Shown: one piece after another, positions 53,074-61,526 of the stretch
How the letters are laid out: the number at the start of each line of letters is the position of its first letter
Numbering within the stretch: the stretch's first letter is position 1
NCBI RefSeq assembly: GCF_040545425.1
Contig: NZ_JBEPLW010000011.1
Length of the DNA: 64,000 nt
Origin: Bhargavaea ullalensis
GTDB taxonomy: Bacteria > Bacillota > Bacilli > Bacillales_A > Planococcaceae
Reading direction: 5' to 3' (one strand)
The notes under the pieces: generated by a model
Told to the model about the DNA's origin: nothing
Databases searched by the model: none
The model's input: the letters and a program-made list of their open reading frames with translations, nothing else
Translations under genes and position numbers: made by a program

Positions 53074-53721
53074 ATGAAATTTTTCATCGATACAGCCAAC
53101 TTTGACGAAATAAAAGAAGCCCATTCATGGGGCATCCTGTCAGGCGTGACGACAAACCCGTCGCTCGTGGCAAAAGAAAATGTCGCATTCCATGACCGCC
53201 TGAAAGAAATTGCGGAACTCGTTCCGGGATCCGTCAGCGCGGAAGTCATTTCAACCGACGCAGAAGGCATGATCCGCGAAGGGCGTGAACTTGCGGCCAT
53301 CGCTCCGAACATCACGGTCAAACTGCCGATGACGGAAGAAGGTCTGAAAGCCTGCTCGACTTTCGCCAAGGAAGGCATCAAAACGAACGTCACGCTCATC
53401 TTCAGTGCCAACCAGGCGCTTCTTGCCGCACGCGCCGGTGCCACTTACGTGTCCCCGTTCCTCGGACGCCTGGACGACATCGGACAAAACGGCATGGACC
53501 TGATCGCAACAATCGCCGAAATCTTCTCGATCCACGGCATCGACACGGAAATCATCGCCGCATCAATCCGCCATCCGCAGCACATCACGGAAGCCGCTTT
53601 GAACGGTGCGCATATCGCCACGACGCCGCTGAAAGTACTCAAGCAAATGTTCCACCATCCGCTGACAGACAAAGGCCTCGAGGCGTTTCTCGCTGACTGG
53701 AACCGCCGCTCGGCCGAATGA
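53074..53721 (+). CDS. tal: Transaldolase (short, TalC/Fsa type)
   Basis: 215-residue TIM-barrel enzyme using a Schiff-base lysine, in NITVKLPMTEEG near residue 84. FFIDTANFDEIKEAHSWGIL and GVTTNPSLVAKE open the protein; TYVSPFLGRLDDIGQNG follows the second half. Orthologue of B. subtilis YwjH/Tal; fructose-6-phosphate aldolase activity cannot be ruled out by sequence. Confidence 0.92.
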   Translation: MKFFIDTANFDEIKEAHSWGILSGVTTNPSLVAKENVAFHDRLKEIAELVPGSVSAEVISTDAEGMIREGRELAAIAPNITVKLPMTEEGLKACSTFAKEGIKTNVTLIFSANQALLAARAGATYVSPFLGRLDDIGQNGMDLIATIAEIFSIHGIDTEIIAASIRHPQHITEAALNGAHIATTPLKVLKQMFHHPLTDKGLEAFLADWNRRSAE

Positions 53722-53749
53722 GCCGACGATGCAGAACGAGGGGAAATGA

Positions 53750-55039
53750 ATGGACGTATATAAAATTAACGGCGGACGGGAACTAAAGGGCACGGTGAAA
53801 GTGAGCGGTGCGAAAAACAGCGCGGTTGCACTCATCCCGGCCTCGATTCTGGCCGGATCCGAAGTGACGATCGAAGGCCTGCCCGAAATCGCCGACGTGC
53901 TGACGCTGAAGCTGCTGCTCGAGGAAATCGGAGGCGTCGTCTCGTTTGAGGGCGGGACGATGAAAGTTGACCCGGCCGGCATGATCGCGATGCCGTTGCC
54001 AAACGGCAATGTGAAGAAACTCCGGGCGTCTTATTATCTGATGGGCGCCATGCTTGGCCGCTTCGGCCGCGCAGTCATCGGGCTGCCCGGCGGCTGCCAT
54101 CTCGGCCCGCGCCCGATCGACCAGCACATCAAAGGATTCGAAGCGCTCGGTGCGGCGGTGACGAATGAGCACGGATCGATTTATCTGCGAGCGGACAAGC
54201 TCCGCGGCGCGAAAATCTATCTGGATGTTGCAAGTGTCGGCGCGACGATCAACATCATGCTCGCCGCCGTGTTGGCAGAAGGGCGCACCGTCATCGAGAA
54301 CGCGGCGAAAGAGCCGGAGATCATTGATGTCGCGACGCTCCTGTCGAACATGGGCGCGAATATCAAGGGAGCCGGCACGAACGTCATCCGGATCGACGGC
54401 GTCGAGTCGCTGTCGGGCACGACCCACACGATCATTCCGGACCGCATCGAGGCGGGCACTTATATGATCATGGCCGCCGCGGCGGGCGGAGGCGTCACGA
54501 TTGACAACGTCATCCCGTTCCACGTCGAAGCCCTGACCGCGAAGCTGCGTGAAATGGGCGTCGGCGTCGTCGAGGAGGAAGAACGGATCTTCATTCCAAA
54601 AACGGAAAAACTGACGTCGGTCGATGTGAAAACGCTCGTCTATCCCGGTTTTCCGACCGATCTGCAACAGCCGTTCTCGGTGCTGCTCACCCAGGCGGCG
54701 GGCTCGTCCGTCGTCACCGATACGATTTATTCCGCCCGGTTCAAGCATATCGACGAACTCCGCCGGATGAATGCCTCTGCAAGAGTCGAAGGCCGTTCCG
54801 CGATCATTTCCGGACCGACTGATCTCCAGGGCGCCTCCGTCCGCGCCTCCGACCTCCGCGCCGGGGCCGCCTTGATCCTGGCCGGTCTGCTGGCCGAAGG
54901 GGAAACGGAAGTGCAGGAGATTCACCACATCGAACGCGGATACTCGAACATCGTCGAGAAGCTGAGAGGGCTCGGCGCGGACATCCGAAAAGAGCGGATT
55001 CCGGCAGAAGCGGCAGGCGGTGCGGGACGGCCCGGCTGA
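53750..55039 (+). CDS. murA: UDP-N-acetylglucosamine 1-carboxyvinyltransferase
   Basis: First committed step of peptidoglycan synthesis, transferring enolpyruvate from PEP. SGAKNSAVALIPASIL at the start, PGGCHLGPRPIDQH with the PEP-binding cysteine (the fosfomycin target) and AGTYMIMAAAAGGGVTI. 429 aa. Position between tal and glpX corresponds to the second bacillar copy (murAB/murZ). Confidence 0.94.
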   Translation: MDVYKINGGRELKGTVKVSGAKNSAVALIPASILAGSEVTIEGLPEIADVLTLKLLLEEIGGVVSFEGGTMKVDPAGMIAMPLPNGNVKKLRASYYLMGAMLGRFGRAVIGLPGGCHLGPRPIDQHIKGFEALGAAVTNEHGSIYLRADKLRGAKIYLDVASVGATINIMLAAVLAEGRTVIENAAKEPEIIDVATLLSNMGANIKGAGTNVIRIDGVESLSGTTHTIIPDRIEAGTYMIMAAAAGGGVTIDNVIPFHVEALTAKLREMGVGVVEEEERIFIPKTEKLTSVDVKTLVYPGFPTDLQQPFSVLLTQAAGSSVVTDTIYSARFKHIDELRRMNASARVEGRSAIISGPTDLQGASVRASDLRAGAALILAGLLAEGETEVQEIHHIERGYSNIVEKLRGLGADIRKERIPAEAAGGAGRPG

Positions 55040-55095
55040 GCCGGAGCCCGTCTCTTGAGCAACGAATGAACGGACCCCGGACCGGGGAGGAAAGG

Positions 55096-56070
55096 ATGAA
55101 CAGGATGGAACGCAGTTTATCAATGGAACTTGTACGGGTAACGGAGGCCGCCGCGCTCAATTCAGCGCGCTGGATGGGCCGCGGCCTGAAAAACGAAGCC
55201 GACGATGCGGCGACGTCCGCCATGCGGACCGTGTTTGACACGATTCCGATGCAGGGCGTCGTCGTCATCGGCGAAGGGGAAATGGACGAAGCACCGATGC
55301 TTTACATCGGCGAAGAACTCGGCACGGGCTCCGGTCCCGCGGTTGACGTCGCGGTCGATCCGCTTGAAGGCACGAACATCGTCGCTGCCGGCGGCTGGAA
55401 CGCCCTCGCCGTGCTCGCCGTCGCCGATCGCGGCAATCTGCTCCACGCGCCGGACATGTATATGGAAAAACTCGCCGTCGGACCGGAATCGGTCGGCAAA
55501 GTCGACATCGACGCGCCGGTCATCGACAACCTCCGCGCCGTCGCCAAGGCGAAAAACAAAGACATCGAGGACGTCGTCGCAACCATTCTCCACCGTGACC
55601 GGCACTCGAAAATCATCGAGGAAGTCCGCGCGGCCGGCGCCCGCATCAAACTCATCAACGACGGAGACGTGGCCGGGGCGATCAATACGGCCTTCGACGA
55701 AACCGGCGTTGACATCCTGTTCGGATCGGGCGGAGCGCCTGAGGGCGTCATCGCCGCAGTCGGCCTGAAGTGCCTCGGCGGGGAGATCCAGGGCCGCCTC
55801 ATCCCGTCCAATGACTTGGAGATCGAGCGCTGCAAGAAAATGGGCATCGAAGTGAACACTGTCCTCCGGATGGAAGACCTTGTGCGCGGCGACGACGCCA
55901 TCTTCGCCGCAACGGGCGTCACAGACGGAGAACTGCTGTCGGGCGTCCAGTTCAAGGGAGCGTATGGTTCGACGCACTCGCTCGTCATGCGCGCGAAATC
56001 GGGCACGGTCCGTTTCGTTGAAGGACGCCATTCCCTGAAGAAAAAACCGCACTATGTAATGGAATACTGA
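55096..56070 (+). CDS. glpX: Fructose-1,6-bisphosphatase, class II
   Basis: Gluconeogenic phosphatase of the lithium-sensitive GlpX family. VVVIGEGEMDEAPMLYIGE and VAVDPLEGTN hold the metal site; LFGSGGAPEGVIAAVGLKCL follows. 324 aa. ATG 55096 is 5 bases after GGGGAGG; ATG 55105 is an alternative. Confidence 0.93.
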   Translation: MNRMERSLSMELVRVTEAAALNSARWMGRGLKNEADDAATSAMRTVFDTIPMQGVVVIGEGEMDEAPMLYIGEELGTGSGPAVDVAVDPLEGTNIVAAGGWNALAVLAVADRGNLLHAPDMYMEKLAVGPESVGKVDIDAPVIDNLRAVAKAKNKDIEDVVATILHRDRHSKIIEEVRAAGARIKLINDGDVAGAINTAFDETGVDILFGSGGAPEGVIAAVGLKCLGGEIQGRLIPSNDLEIERCKKMGIEVNTVLRMEDLVRGDDAIFAATGVTDGELLSGVQFKGAYGSTHSLVMRAKSGTVRFVEGRHSLKKKPHYVMEY

Positions 56071-56078
56071 TTTTACAT

Positions 56079-56112
56079 TCATGCCCGGCGACTGACGCCG
56101 GGCATCTCCTTC
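56079..56112 (+). terminator. Terminator after glpX
   Basis: ATGCCCGGCG/CGCCGGGCAT stem, then CTCCTTCTTT, a weak T tract. Confidence 0.65.
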
Positions 56113-56132
56113 TTTATCATTCTTCCCTGACT

Positions 56133-56169
56133 TGGGCGGACCGGCCAAACCCGGCCGGTCGGACGCCCA
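56133..56169 (+). promoter_or_regulatory. Strong hairpin in the rho leader
   Basis: TGGGCG...CGCCCA and GACCGGCC/GGCCGGTC pair into a near-perfect stem ending 33 bases before rho. No T tract follows, so it is not an ordinary terminator. Confidence 0.6.
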
Positions 56170-56202
56170 AACCCCCAACCGAGCGAAGAGAGGTGACCGC
56201 CC

Positions 56203-57486
56203 ATGGCGGAAGTGACGCTGGCCGGCCTTCAGGACATGACGCTGAAGGAACTGTACGGCCTCGCACGGAAATTCAATATTTCCTACTACAGCAAGATGAC
56301 GAAAAAAGAACTCGTCCTCGCGATTTTGAAATCGCGGGCTGAACAGGAAGGGTATTCCTTCATGGAAGGGGTGCTTGAAATCATCCCGACCGAAGGATAC
56401 GGCTTCCTGCGGCCGATCAACTATTCTTCGAGCTCTGAAGACATTTACATCTCCGCGTCCCAGATCCGCCGGTTCGACCTGCGAAACGGCGACCGGGTGA
56501 GCGGCAAGGTGCGCCCGCCGAAGGAGAACGAGCGCTATTATGGGCTTCTTCAGGTGAACGCGGTGAACGGCGAAGACCCCGAAACGGCGAAGGAGCGCGT
56601 CCATTTCCCGGCTTTGACGCCGCTATATCCCGACCGGCAGATCAAGCTGGAGACAGAGCAGACCCAGTTGTCGACTCGCATCATGGACCTCGTGTCGCCG
56701 GTCGGCTTCGGGCAGCGCGGGCTCATCGTCGCGCAGCCGAAAGCCGGGAAAACCCAGCTCTTGAAAGAAATCGCGAATGCCATCACCGAAAACCATCCGG
56801 ATGCCGAGCTCATCGTTTTGCTCATTGACGAGCGGCCGGAGGAAGTGACCGACATCGAACGCTCGGTGAAGGCGGACGTCGCCAGTTCCACATTTGACGA
56901 AACGCCGGACAATCATGTGAAGGTTGCGGAACTCGTCCTGGAGCGGGCGATGCGCCTCGTTGAGCACAAGCGGGACGTCATCATCCTCATGGACTCGATC
57001 ACCCGGCTTGCCCGGGCGTACAATCTGGTCATCCCGCCGAGCGGACGGACGCTTTCCGGCGGGATCGACCCCGCGGCGCTCCACCGGCCGAAGCGGTTCT
57101 TCGGGGCGGCGCGCAACCTCGAGGAAGGCGGCAGCCTGACCATCCTCGCGACGGCGCTCGTCGAAACCGGCTCCCGCATGGATGACGTCATCTATGAGGA
57201 ATTCAAAGGGACCGGCAACATGGAACTCCACCTCGACCGGAGTCTCGCGGAACGCCGGATCTTCCCGGCGATCGACATCCGCCGCTCCGGCACGCGGAAA
57301 GAGGAGCTGCTCATCCCGAAAGACCGGCTCGAGAAACTGTGGGCGATCCGCCGCACCTTCTCCGACACGCCGGACTTCGCCGAACGCTTCCTGAAGAAGC
57401 TCCGCAACACCGCCAGCAACGAAGAATTCTTCCGGATGCTCGATAAAGAAATGAAGGAAAAGCGGGGCGGAAAAGGACTGCTTTGA
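56203..57486 (+). CDS. rho: Transcription termination factor Rho
   Basis: Hexameric RNA-dependent ATPase. N-terminal Rho_N helix bundle (LQDMTLKELYGLARKFNI), OB fold (GYGFLRPINYSSSSEDIYIS), then the ATPase with Walker A IVAQPKAGKTQLL (near residue 180) and VIILMDSITRLARAYN. The usual sequence before the P-loop is APPKAGKT; here the first proline is glutamine. 427 aa, with no long insertion. GAGAGGTG precedes ATG 56203. Confidence 0.96.
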   Translation: MAEVTLAGLQDMTLKELYGLARKFNISYYSKMTKKELVLAILKSRAEQEGYSFMEGVLEIIPTEGYGFLRPINYSSSSEDIYISASQIRRFDLRNGDRVSGKVRPPKENERYYGLLQVNAVNGEDPETAKERVHFPALTPLYPDRQIKLETEQTQLSTRIMDLVSPVGFGQRGLIVAQPKAGKTQLLKEIANAITENHPDAELIVLLIDERPEEVTDIERSVKADVASSTFDETPDNHVKVAELVLERAMRLVEHKRDVIILMDSITRLARAYNLVIPPSGRTLSGGIDPAALHRPKRFFGAARNLEEGGSLTILATALVETGSRMDDVIYEEFKGTGNMELHLDRSLAERRIFPAIDIRRSGTRKEELLIPKDRLEKLWAIRRTFSDTPDFAERFLKKLRNTASNEEFFRMLDKEMKEKRGGKGLL

Positions 57487-57502
57487 CTTCCGGATTTATT
57501 TA

Positions 57503-57531
57503 TTGCACCGGCGGGCGAGAGGTGCTATAAT
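57503..57531 (+). promoter_or_regulatory. Sigma-A promoter of rpmE
   Basis: TTGCAC (57503-57508), 17-base spacer, TATAAT (57526-57531). Confidence 0.75.
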
Positions 57532-57537
57532 GAGAAA

Positions 57538-57650
57538 TGTAAGCTTGCGACTATCTGACAGCATATACGGTTCGCCTGTATGACCGTGTAAGGCTGCAGT
57601 ATCATAATAGTACTCTGTTCCAGATGGTTCAGGGCGAGAGGAGAAACAAT
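57538..57650 (+). ncRNA. Structured rpmE leader (L31-type candidate)
   Basis: About 115 nt between the promoter and rpmE, unusually long and foldable: CATATACGG/CCGTGT and GGCTGC segments form nested pairs around TTCGCCTGTATG. Ribosomal protein L31 leaders are described in Firmicutes; the match here rests on position and structure potential, not on a covariance model. Confidence 0.4.
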
Positions 57651-57652
57651 TT

Positions 57653-57874
57653 ATGAAAACTGCAATTCACCCGGACTACAAAACAGCGACCGTCACTTGC
57701 TCTTGCGGCAACACGTTCGAAACAGGTTCCGTTAAAGAAGACATCCGCGTGGAAGTCTGCTCCGAATGCCACCCATTCTACACGGGTCGCCAGAAGTTCG
57801 CTGCAGCCGACGGCCGGATCGACCGCTTCAACAAAAAATACGGCCTCAAAGAAGAAGGCCGCGACGAAGAATAA
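57653..57874 (+). CDS. rpmE: Ribosomal protein bL31, zinc-binding form
   Basis: 73-residue large-subunit protein. Zinc cysteines in VTCSCGNTF and VCSECHPFYTG mark the C+ form, which stores zinc and is exchanged for a zinc-free paralogue during zinc shortage in B. subtilis. GAGAGGAG precedes ATG 57653. Own promoter and terminator. Confidence 0.95.
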   Translation: MKTAIHPDYKTATVTCSCGNTFETGSVKEDIRVEVCSECHPFYTGRQKFAAADGRIDRFNKKYGLKEEGRDEE

Positions 57875-57886
57875 TCTCTTCGCACC

Positions 57887-57921
57887 GACCCGTCCGGACA
57901 TCCTGTCCGGGCGGGTTTTTA
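57887..57921 (+). terminator. Rho-independent terminator after rpmE
   Basis: ACCCGTCCGGACA/TGTCCGGGCGGGT stem followed by TTTT. Confidence 0.88.
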
Positions 57922-57954
57922 AGTGGACGGATGGTTCCCGAGGGTATCCGGAGA

Positions 57955-58076
57955 AACGTTGATTGTATCGGGCAGAACGTTGATTGTATCCGGAGAAACG
58001 TTGATTGTATCGGGCAAAGCGTTGATTGCATCGGGCAAAGCGTTGATTGTATCCGGAGAAACGTTGAGGGTTGAAC
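57955..58076 (+). repeat. 21-nt tandem array, AACGTTGATTGTATC core (6 units)
   Basis: GATTGTATC and close variants start at 57961, 57982, 58003, 58024 and 58045, with a partial copy at 58066, exactly 21 nt apart; spacers alternate GGGCAAAGC and CGGAGAAAC types. It follows the rpmE terminator; bases 58077-58217 hold the tdk leader and no gene. Confidence 0.9.
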
Positions 58077-58217
58077 CGCTGCCGCCGGTCTTCGCCTCGC
58101 CATACCACATCCGGCCAAAAAATTAAAGACGGGAAATGGTACATAATATCCGTTAAGATAAAGTTTCGGAAACCATGGACGGGGGAGAGCCCCTGAGGTT
58201 GGAAAGGGGAATTCCGG

Positions 58218-58829
58218 ATGTATGTTTCATTGCAGGGCGGCTGGGTTGAGGTGATCTGCGGCAGTATGTTTTCGGGGAAGTCCGAGGAACTGATCCGCCG
58301 GCTGCGCCGCGCCCGTTTTGCCAAACAGGAAATCGCCGTGTTCAAGCCGGCGGTCGATAACCGGTACAGCGACAATTCGGTCGTCAGCCACAACGGGAAT
58401 GAAATCATTGCGATGCCGGTGGCGGATTCCCGGCAGATCTGGCGCCATCTCGACGACAGCGTGGATGTTGTCGGGATTGACGAGGCCCAGTTTTTTGACG
58501 AGGGCATCATCGAAATGGCGAGTGAACTGGCGGATCATGGCTACCGGGTCATCATCGCCGGGCTTGATCAGAATTTCCGCGGCGAGCCGTTTGGGCCGAT
58601 GCCGCAGCTGATGGCAATCGCGGAAAATGTTACGAAGCTCCAGGCGGTCTGCACGGTGTGCGGATCGCCGGCGAGCCGGACGCAGCGGCTCATCAACGGC
58701 AAGCCGGCGCACGCGGATGATCCGGTGATTCTGGTCGGCGCGTCGGAAGCATACGAGCCGAGATGCCGGATGCACCACGAAGTGCCGAACGGCGTTTCGG
58801 TGAAGAGCCTGGCGCTAGAGGACGAATAA
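58218..58829 (+). CDS. tdk: Thymidine kinase
   Basis: Type II thymidine kinase for pyrimidine salvage. P-loop CGSMFSGKSEELIRRL (near residue 15), GIDEAQFFD, GLDQNFRGEPFGPMPQLM and the zinc cysteines CTVCG plus C-x-x-H in PRCRMHHEV. 203 aa. ATG 58218 is preceded by GGAAAGGGG. Confidence 0.95.
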   Translation: MYVSLQGGWVEVICGSMFSGKSEELIRRLRRARFAKQEIAVFKPAVDNRYSDNSVVSHNGNEIIAMPVADSRQIWRHLDDSVDVVGIDEAQFFDEGIIEMASELADHGYRVIIAGLDQNFRGEPFGPMPQLMAIAENVTKLQAVCTVCGSPASRTQRLINGKPAHADDPVILVGASEAYEPRCRMHHEVPNGVSVKSLALEDE

Positions 58830-58833
58830 ACCA

Positions 58834-58870
58834 CAAGGCACCTGCCCGAAAGACGGCCGGGTGCCTTTTG
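58834..58870 (+). terminator. Terminator after tdk
   Basis: AAGGCACC and GGGTGCCTT pair with inner G-C pairs, followed by TTTTG. Confidence 0.75.
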
Positions 58871-58917
58871 CGTTATAATGGAATGATCATCAAGATGGAA
58901 AATCGGAGGGCCACGCC

Positions 58918-59994
58918 ATGTATGAACGGCTGCAGGCGGTTGAAGACCGCTACGAAAAACTGAATGAACTGCTGAGCGACCCGGAGATTGTGTCAGATGC
59001 CGGATTGCTCCGGAAATATTCCAAGGAACAGTCGGACATCGCCCGGACGGTAGAAGTGTACCGGAGCTACAAATCCGCAGAGTCCGAACTGAAAGAGGCA
59101 CGCGGGATGCTGTCGGAAAAGCTCGATGACGAAATGCGCGACCTTGTGAAGGAAGAAGCGTCGGAGCTGGAAGAGAAGATCGCCGCCCTCGAGGAGGAAT
59201 TGAAAGTGCTTCTTCTCCCGAAAGACCCGAACGACTCCCGCAACGTCATCATGGAAGTGCGCGGGGCGGCCGGCGGAGACGAAGCTGCACTGTTCGCCGG
59301 TGATTTGTTCCGGATGTACAGCCGCTACGCCGAGTCGAAGGGCTGGAAAACGGAAGTGATGGATTCCTCGCCGACCGGGCTCGGCGGATTCAAGGAAATC
59401 ATTTTCATGATCAGCGGGCACGGGGCTTATTCCCGGCTGAAGTTCGAGAACGGGGCACACCGTGTGCAACGCGTGCCGGAAACGGAATCCGGCGGTCGGA
59501 TTCACACGTCCACGGCGACGGTCGCGTGCCTGCCGGAAGCGGAAGAAGTCGAGATCGAGCTCCACGACAAAGATATCCGCGTCGACACATTTGCCTCAAG
59601 CGGACCCGGCGGGCAGTCGGTCAATACGACGATGTCCGCCGTCCGGCTCACGCACGTTCCGACCGGCACCGTCGTTTCGTGTCAGGATGAAAAGTCCCAG
59701 ATCAAGAACAAAGAAAAGGCGATGAAGGTGCTGCGCGCCCGCGTGTATGACAAATTCCAGCGGGAAGCCCAGGCGGAATACGACGCCAAGCGGAAATCGG
59801 CCGTCGGTTCGGGCGACCGCTCCGAGCGGATCCGCACTTATAATTTTCCGCAGAACCGTGTAACCGACCACCGCATCGGGCTGACCATCCAAAAGCTGGA
59901 CCAGATCATCGGCGGCAAGCTCGACGAAGTGATCGATGCGCTCATCATGGAGGAGCAGGCAGAGCGCCTGGAGCAGCTCGATGCAGCAGAATAA
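58918..59994 (+). CDS. prfA: Peptide chain release factor 1
   Basis: Terminates translation at UAA and UAG. The GGQ peptidyl-tRNA hydrolysis motif is in SSGPGGQSVNTTMSAV (near residue 231); the stop-codon tripeptide is PET in RVPETESGGRIHTS. 358 aa. The next gene, prmC, methylates the glutamine of GGQ and overlaps prfA by 14 bases. Confidence 0.96.
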   Translation: MYERLQAVEDRYEKLNELLSDPEIVSDAGLLRKYSKEQSDIARTVEVYRSYKSAESELKEARGMLSEKLDDEMRDLVKEEASELEEKIAALEEELKVLLLPKDPNDSRNVIMEVRGAAGGDEAALFAGDLFRMYSRYAESKGWKTEVMDSSPTGLGGFKEIIFMISGHGAYSRLKFENGAHRVQRVPETESGGRIHTSTATVACLPEAEEVEIELHDKDIRVDTFASSGPGGQSVNTTMSAVRLTHVPTGTVVSCQDEKSQIKNKEKAMKVLRARVYDKFQREAQAEYDAKRKSAVGSGDRSERIRTYNFPQNRVTDHRIGLTIQKLDQIIGGKLDEVIDALIMEEQAERLEQLDAAE

Positions 59995-60847
59995 AACGAT
60001 TGCGGCCGTGCTTGCAGAAGGAAAGAAGCAACTGCGCGCTGCCGGCCGGGAAGATTATGCGGCGGAGCTCCTGATGCAGCATGTGCTCGGTGTGGACCGG
60101 ACCGGGCTGCTCATCCGGCTGCCGAACGAACTAGAACAAGGGCCGCGGAATCAATTCCTGTCGGGGATCAAATCCATGGAATCGGGCATCCCGCTTCAGT
60201 ACGTGACCGGCTGTGAGGAGTTTTTCGGCCGGACATTCCGTGTGACGCCGGACGTGCTCATTCCACGGCCGGAGACGGAAGAGCTGGTCGAGGGAGCGCT
60301 CAGCCGCGCGTCGCGGATCTGGCCGTCGGAAGGGTCGCCGCTGCGGATGGCTGATATCGGGACGGGCAGCGGGGCCATTGCCGTGTCCTTCAAGCTCGGC
60401 CGTCCGGATGCCGAGGTCACGGCGACGGACATTTCATCGGCGGCACTCCGGGTCGCGAAGGAAAATGCGGAGCGGCTCGGTGCATCGATTTCATTTGCCG
60501 AAGGAGATATGGCGGAGCCGCTGACTGGCGGAAAGTGGGACATCATCTTGTCGAACCCGCCGTACATTGCGCCGGCGGAAGCCGTCGGAATGGCCGACAC
60601 GGTCACCGGCCACGAGCCGCACGGCGCTTTGTTTGCAGAAGAGGAAGGGCTCAAGCATTACCGGACGCTCGCGCACGCACTGCCGGCACTGATGAAGCGG
60701 CCGGGGCTCGTCGGCGTCGAAATCGGCCACACACAGGGACCGGCCGTGTCGGGTTTATTTGCCGAAGCCTTTCCGGACGGAGATGTTAAGGTTGTCTGTG
60801 ACATTAATGGAAAAGACCGGTTCGTATTTTGCGAGCTATTGAAATAA
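59981..60847 (+). CDS. prmC: Release factor glutamine methyltransferase PrmC
   Basis: S-adenosylmethionine-dependent methylation of the GGQ glutamine in release factors. ADIGTGSGAIAVSF is the SAM-binding motif and SNPPYI (near residue 190) the catalytic NPPY. IPLQYVTGCEEFFGRTFRVT is typical of the N-terminal substrate region. 288 aa. ATG 59981 is 7 bases after GGAG. Confidence 0.94.
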   Translation: MQQNKTIAAVLAEGKKQLRAAGREDYAAELLMQHVLGVDRTGLLIRLPNELEQGPRNQFLSGIKSMESGIPLQYVTGCEEFFGRTFRVTPDVLIPRPETEELVEGALSRASRIWPSEGSPLRMADIGTGSGAIAVSFKLGRPDAEVTATDISSAALRVAKENAERLGASISFAEGDMAEPLTGGKWDIILSNPPYIAPAEAVGMADTVTGHEPHGALFAEEEGLKHYRTLAHALPALMKRPGLVGVEIGHTQGPAVSGLFAEAFPDGDVKVVCDINGKDRFVFCELLK

Positions 60848-60905
60848 AATAGTTGAATAGATTCCTCCTTCCCTGTCCACAATGCGGGCAAGGGAGGAAG
60901 AGAAC

Positions 60906-61484
60906 ATGCTGAATGACTACACAATTAAACGAACCGAAACATTGAAAGAAAAGATGCGGGCCGTCATTCCGTTTGCCCAGTTTGTCCTGATGCTGTTCAT
61001 CGTCCAGTGCGCATTGTTCCTGATGAACGGTGCCGGGGCGGAAGAGGCGGAGGGCATGCTGCGGATCCGGGTGATCGCCGACAGCAACCTGGAGTCCGCG
61101 CAGGCGGAAAAACAGGAAATCGTCGAGCTGATCGCACCGGTGATCAATCAGGCAAGGCTTGAAAGTCGCACGCCGGAAGAACTGGCCATCCGGCTGGATG
61201 AGTCTTTGCCTGTGCTGCTCGGCGAACTGGGCGAAGGCGTGACGCTTGAGCGGGGGCCGGCCGTGTTTCCGCCGAAAAGCTTCAAAGGCGGTGTGCTTGC
61301 CCAGCAGGAGGCGGATGCGTGGGTCGTGAAGATCGGGAGCGGACGCGGCGATAACTGGTGGTGCGCGCTGTTCCCGGATGTGTGCGACCCTCCGGAAGAA
61401 TCGGCGTCCGAGCTGAAGGAAGAAACGGAAGAAGAGCCGGTGACGTTCTTCCTCGTCGAATGGCTGAAAGGCCTGTTCGCCTAA
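60906..61484 (+). CDS. spoIIR: Stage II sporulation protein R
   Basis: Forespore-made signalling protein that triggers SpoIIGA to process pro-sigma-E in the mother cell. One membrane or signal segment near residues 26-46, then RIRVIADSNLESAQAEKQEI and the diagnostic GRGDNWWCALFPDVC. 192 aa, slightly shorter than B. subtilis SpoIIR. The ribosome site GGGAGGAAG can pair with TTCCTCC upstream (60863-60870). No clear sigma-F promoter was found. Confidence 0.92.
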   Translation: MLNDYTIKRTETLKEKMRAVIPFAQFVLMLFIVQCALFLMNGAGAEEAEGMLRIRVIADSNLESAQAEKQEIVELIAPVINQARLESRTPEELAIRLDESLPVLLGELGEGVTLERGPAVFPPKSFKGGVLAQQEADAWVVKIGSGRGDNWWCALFPDVCDPPEESASELKEETEEEPVTFFLVEWLKGLFA

Positions 61485-61526
61485 GGAGGAATGGCCGGAT
61501 GGTCCGGCGGAAAGGAAGAGATCGAG

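Noticed and set aside
57923..58126. Plus-strand open frame through the rpmE-tdk array giving a heptapeptide repeat (ETLIVSG)
   Set aside because: A 21-nt period keeps any frame open and yields seven-residue repeats on both strands. There is no ribosome site, and the 20- and 29-nt arrays break frame, so coding is not the reason for the period.
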